A stretch of DNA of 64,000 bases from Enchytraeus crypticus (Eukaryota > Annelida > Clitellata > Enchytraeida > Enchytraeidae): positions 123,501 to 187,500 of the forward strand of contig CAJHZI010000198.1 in NCBI GenBank assembly GCA_905160935.1, read 5' to 3'. The notes under the pieces are model-generated. The model did no database searches and had not been told where the DNA came from. It was given only the letters and a program-made list of their open reading frames with translations. Positions 59,969-64,000 of the stretch are shown here, in pieces. Positions within the stretch are counted from its first letter, which is position 1. Every line of letters begins with the position of its first letter. The position numbers and the translations under genes were made by a program.

Positions 59969-61173
59969 TAAAATAGAGTTTCAGCAGAACTCTGATGATA
60001 TATACGTAGGTTAAACCCAGTCACCAAGGATTTATAAAAATAAGATTTTGGTTGGTGAGTTCTTGTCAAATATCTGACTTATCGCACCCACTAGTTTTAA
60101 GAATTACATTATATATCTTTATCCATCTACACCGAACCTTAGTGAAGTTAAATTATCACCTATGTAATTAAGCCAACATATTTTCCAGGTACATGTATTG
60201 TTCTATAGTTATAACTAGAAAGTAGCAGTTACTTTGAGATCTCAAAGTTTTCATATGACCTTACATATGCCAACAAAACAGACTTGTGAATTCTATAAAA
60301 CGAAGCTGTACGTAAATGTTTGCGTTGATATGCCGGACTGGTGTCAGTGCGATAATTAATTATTCAATTAATTATTTCTTTTAATTAATTAATTCTAGAT
60401 ACATCAATATATGCACGATTTTAAGTAAGACACTGTGTTTGGCTGATTTTTGAAATAAGTGAGACGATAATTTCAATTAATCCTGTAGTATTTTAAGTAC
60501 ACACATTTCATTTTATGTTGTAACTCAATAATTTTACTAAGAAACTAATTCACATATGTTTGCATGACTGGATTATTAAAATGTGAAGGAAATGGAAATT
60601 TAATATAGCCTACTTTCACGACTAAAATTTGATGTATTATTTTAACAGTTCCCATCCACAACGATCCAATGATTACAATTAACTACATGTTTGTAAAGTG
60701 CTCTTACAGACATAGCTGGAATACATACAAAAAGCAGAATCGGAACAAAAGTTAGAAGGCTCGTCAATAGCAAACAAAGATAACATACAAACTGAGTCGA
60801 TAACATACAAACTAGTGAACAATTTAGAAACAAGTCGATAACATACATTATTATTATTATTCCGTATAGTTACACACATGACACCCGCATGTGTTTACAA
60901 CTCAATGACAAACAAAAGATAACATACAAACTGAGGCGATAACATTCACACTATTCATATTTCAACTGGTGCACGTCAAGCAACGGACTATGCCACTACA
61001 ACCTGAAAACTATTACAGATTAAAGCCCGCATTTATCATAATATCCTTAGATGAGGAAATGAACGTTAAATTCTTTTAATACTATTTCTATCAGACCATT
61101 ATTTCATGTCATATGTCATACACAGGCAAAGCCAATATGCTATGGTTTTACATAGAACTATAGTAGTATTACT

Positions 61174-61460
61174 ACTCTTTCTCTCTCTATTGTTCTGCGA
61201 AGTGCAAGTCCAAGGTACATATTCCACTGAAAGTCTACCTTTACACTTCATTAAAAAGCATTCCATCGATCAGCATTTTAATTCACTCACTACAGACTAT
61301 GCCTTAGCTGCACTTTAATGTAACCTATATAGCTTGGCAAAAATACGGCTTCTGAGGTAATTTCCCCTGCTTTTCCTCAGTCTTGCATAGTTATTTCTTA
61401 AGATGCGTGCAATATAAGTTCGGGCTATTCTTAAGTGGCCCGGACACAACACCGGAAGTA
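61174..61460 (-). repeat. Family E repeat
   Basis: CTCTCTCTATTGTTCTGCGA, CATTCCATCGATCAGC, CGGCTTCTGAGGTAATTTCC and CCGGACACAACACC. Confidence 0.75.
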
Positions 61461-62246
61461 GAAGTGCAACAACTATAATATAAAAACACAACAGATCTAA
61501 TGTTCTCAGATACAGTTAAGAGAATTAAGGGTTCAGCTATTGACGATATTAACAAAATTCAAATAAATATATTTATCTTATTTTCGATATTTTTCGATAT
61601 TATATTGTATGCCAGTTGCAATGATTTTCTTTTGCATTTCAGGCCATTTCTGTCAAATATTTGCCATTTTCTACATTTCAGTCAAATAGTAAATCCTTGC
61701 TCTTTTATTAGCCCTAAGGTTATGATAAACTATTAGGATATGGAGCCAGTAGAAATAGGAACTGACTTGATAAACCTTAATAAATAAGATCATAAATTAT
61801 GGATTAAATGCACACCAAAAGACTTGTATTATGAGTCTTGATAAACAAAAATGACGATGCGATAAAAATAAATCATATTCACAAATGATATACAACATCC
61901 ATAACAAAATAGAGCACATCTATTGGATTTCTGCTCTTGAAATTTACAGAGACCTATCTAGCAGTGGATTTACATTTGCTTTCAGCAGAAATATTTTTGA
62001 GAGAAAATTTATTTGATAAAATGCGATTTAATAATACAATTATCATTCCAACAATGAATAGTAGCGAACCACAACACAACAAAACACCTGAACGTTAAGA
62101 ATAATTATAATTAGGCTTACAAACAAAATGTTATTGCACAACACATAGAGGAATACTTTTAGATCGGACAAGTCTTTTAGTGAATTTTAAAAGTTCTAAC
62201 GAATAAGACGAGACTACAAATAGTTACGTATCAATAACTACTTTCT

Positions 62247-62247
<1 letters not shown>

Positions 62248-62290
<43 letters not shown>
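62248..62290. repeat. (TA)n microsatellite
   Basis: Uninterrupted TA run. Confidence 0.95.
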
Positions 62291-62292
<2 letters not shown>

Positions 62293-62528
62293 GCATGCTT
62301 GCATATATATGCATATATATAATGAAGAAATAAATAAAACTTATTAAAACTAATACCAAAATTTTCAAGATATGAAATATCTTAATAACTAAGAGTAAAA
62401 CAATAAAGGTATGTTGTACCTATGCATCACAGACCCTTAGTGGTGTACCACGTAAATCAGGTTGATTTAAAATTGGCATCTTTAAATATAAAAATTAATA
62501 AAACTCAGTCCTATTTTTACAGTAAACA

Positions 62529-62742
62529 TCAAGAATATTCGTCATCGACAAGCGCATCGGAAGAAAGACCAGAGTAATACTCAACGAGCCTAATAACTCG
62601 CTCCAAGCGTCGCTCCATGGCTCTGTAGTGAGGCTCCGTGAGCAGCGGAGCCAGTGGATCCCAGGCAAGAACCGGAGCAAGAACTCGAACAAGAACACCG
62701 TTCGCAAGTCTGCGCAATCGCTTGTAGGTCTTACGACGAATC
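62529..62742 (-). CDS. Probable last coding exon of an unrecognised minus-strand gene
   Basis: Reading right to left, a T-rich stretch ending TGTATAG precedes 71 codons (phase 1 remainder, 70 residues, TGA at 62529-62531). The peptide is basic at its start (IRRKTYKRLRRLANG), then hydrophobic with APVLAWDPLAPLL, an amphipathic RAMERRLERVIRLVEYYSG segment, and an acidic end DDEYS. GC content and codon choice resemble the DDR exons and contrast with the AT-rich flanks, which is why I call it coding. I do not recognise the family. Its earlier exons would lie to the right, probably beyond the window. It faces the DDR gene tail to tail. Confidence 0.55.
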
Positions 62743-63731
62743 CTATACAGAAGTTTGCAAATAAATTAAATAAGCCATGAAAATAAATTTAAGATTAAAC
62801 TGTATTCTCCAACACAAAAGATACTTCAAGACTTCAGATACGGACAGAAATTAGGTTTCAAACCGAGCGCTCCCATTTTTCAGACAACATGACATGAAAT
62901 CATTATGAAAACTTCCCAGTCTCTACTGAGATTATTACATATGCTAATTCTACAAATCGCTGCTCTTAAATGTACAACATCAGAGGTCAACATATTGATT
63001 AATACAATGTATTGAATGTCTCAATAGCGTAGGGGCAACGTCATGAAGTTTTAAATGACAGACCTTGATGTGAACTGAGCCCTCGTGGGTTCGAATCCTA
63101 GCCGCGCTGATCTGAGAGTAAAATCTCGGACATTCACTTGACTGGTTATAAGGAAAATGGTCTAAATTGCCTAATGGCTTAAACATGTGGTATTAAAAGT
63201 GCTAGATATCAACATAGTTGATCATTTCATTATAATGCGTGTTTACTTTTTTTAACAGTCTAGTCTAAACAAAAAAGAGGACAACATAACAGAATATGAA
63301 AAAAGAGATCAGTTTCATTAACAAGGGAAACATTTCTTGGAAACATGATAATGCATTTCGCTGCGCGGATAATATGAGAAATTTCATCCATATCTATAAA
63401 GTTATAAAATATAATTCACTACTCCTCAGTGTAACAATACTAACATTTTGCACTGCTGTAGCGGAGCCAATATAGATTCTTCGTCCACATTTGGATTTCC
63501 AAAACTATACCAACAAAATCATGTTAAATGTATTCACATCTAGTCTCATAAAATACTTTATATTAGCGCATTAGTGGATCGTCTAATATCTTAAAGCTTC
63601 TGAAATAAAACTTACAAAATCATAATTATAATTATTATTAATTCAGAGAGAGCAAAATATAAGCCTTCTTCTGCTTTTTACAATTTTATTTGCAAATTGT
63701 AACGAAAACAACTCAAATAAAATATTTAATG
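62743..63731. other. Probable intron of the minus-strand gene
   Basis: AT-rich, with a family C SINE at 63018-63243. No further coding exon of the minus-strand gene recognised. Confidence 0.5.
63018..63243 (+). repeat. Family C tRNA-like SINE
   Basis: GTCTCAATAGCGTAGGGGCA, GTGGGTTCGAATCCTAGCC (B box), AGAGTAAAATCTCGGACATT and ACATGTGGTATTAAAAGTGC TAGATATCAACATAGTTGAT. Confidence 0.82.
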
Positions 63732-64000
63732 AGCAGTAGTAGTCGGTAGCAGTAGTAGTCGGTAGCAGTAGTAGTCGGTAGCAGTAGTAGTCGGTAGCAG
63801 TAGTAGTCGGTAGCAGTAGTAGTCGGTAGCAGTAGTAGTCGGTAGCAGTAGTAGTCGGTAGCAGTAGTAGTCGGTAGCAGTAGTAGTCGGTAGCAGTAGT
63901 AGTCGGTAGCAGTAGTAGTCGGTAGCAGTAGTAGTCGGTAGCAGGAGTAGTCGGTAGCAGTAGTAGTCGGTAGCAGTAGTAGTCGGTAGCAGTAGTAGTC
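63732..64000. repeat. 16-bp minisatellite running off the window end
   Basis: About 17 copies of AGCAGTAGTAGTCGGT, identical except for one unit with AGCAGGAG near 63942. The very high identity suggests recent expansion; the array may continue past 64000. Confidence 0.97.

Larger units (their letters stand above)
58321..62528. other. Region between the two convergent genes; DDR 3' UTR probably within
   Basis: AT-rich with no coding exon seen. Contains a tRNA-like fragment (59478-59545, reversed), a 33-bp tandem duplication (59762-59828), a 125-bp foldback (59844-59968), ACATACAAACT/GATAACA duplications (60780-60960), a family E repeat (61174-61460) and a (TA)n tract (62248-62290). Confidence 0.7.

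Noticed and set aside
63085..63110. Possible tRNA gene from a good B box
   Set aside because: No paired acceptor stem or anticodon arm around it; it is the head of a family C SINE, as at 40198.
63732..64000. Possible CRISPR array
   Set aside because: The units are contiguous with no unique spacers, in an intron-bearing animal genome; a plain minisatellite. The same applies to 8893-9001 and 12740-13560.

Overview
This is AT-rich, intron-rich animal DNA crowded with simple repeats and retroposons. Coding density is very low, exons are 90-465 bp with GT-AG borders, and introns reach 29 kb. Protein features fit a protostome, and the end of the kinase domain reads most like arthropod discoidin domain receptors, so an arthropod with a microsatellite-rich genome is my best guess (moderate confidence; species not resolvable by eye).

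The main content is one plus-strand gene, a discoidin domain receptor (DDR) with coding sequence from 3042 to 58320. I could assemble 14 coding exons whose phases all agree and which join into a 948-residue frame with no internal stop. In order it encodes a signal peptide (exon 1), the collagen-binding discoidin domain (exons 2-5), the discoidin-like domain (exons 6-7), an extracellular stalk, transmembrane helix and juxtamembrane region (exons 8-9), a tyrosine-kinase domain (exons 10-14) and a short C-terminal tail. Exon 1 (signal peptide) and exon 5 have few direct cues and were recognised by homology and phase. The kinase domain departs from the active consensus: the beta3 lysine is Arg, DFG is DFA, the glycine-loop aromatic is Ser, and two of three activation-loop tyrosines are gone. 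It is therefore predicted to be a pseudokinase or impaired kinase, and this is the most interesting biology in the window.

Layout: 1-2711 is upstream repeat-rich DNA; 2712-3041 is a possible 5' UTR exon; 3163-32525 is the giant first intron (SINEs, a LINE, microsatellites, a 26-bp minisatellite); 32632-47248 holds exons 2-5 spread among LINE fragments, SINEs and minisatellites; 47249-58320 is the dense 3' half; 58321-62528 is the downstream region with a foldback element; 62529-62742 is the probable last exon of an unrecognised minus-strand gene converging on the DDR gene; the window ends inside a 16-bp tandem array.

The repeat landscape is informative. At least three SINE-like families with different tRNA-like heads end in the same short module (GAAACTGACGTTAA-like). 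A separate dispersed family (about ten copies) shares its (GA)n-tailed 3' end with a LINE present here in two nearly identical truncated copies. Other mobile DNA includes a CR1/L2-like LINE tail, another LINE C-terminus, and a 796-bp Tc1/mariner-type element inserted at TA inside a (TA)n tract. Several minisatellites begin within about 170 bp downstream of splice donors of the DDR gene.
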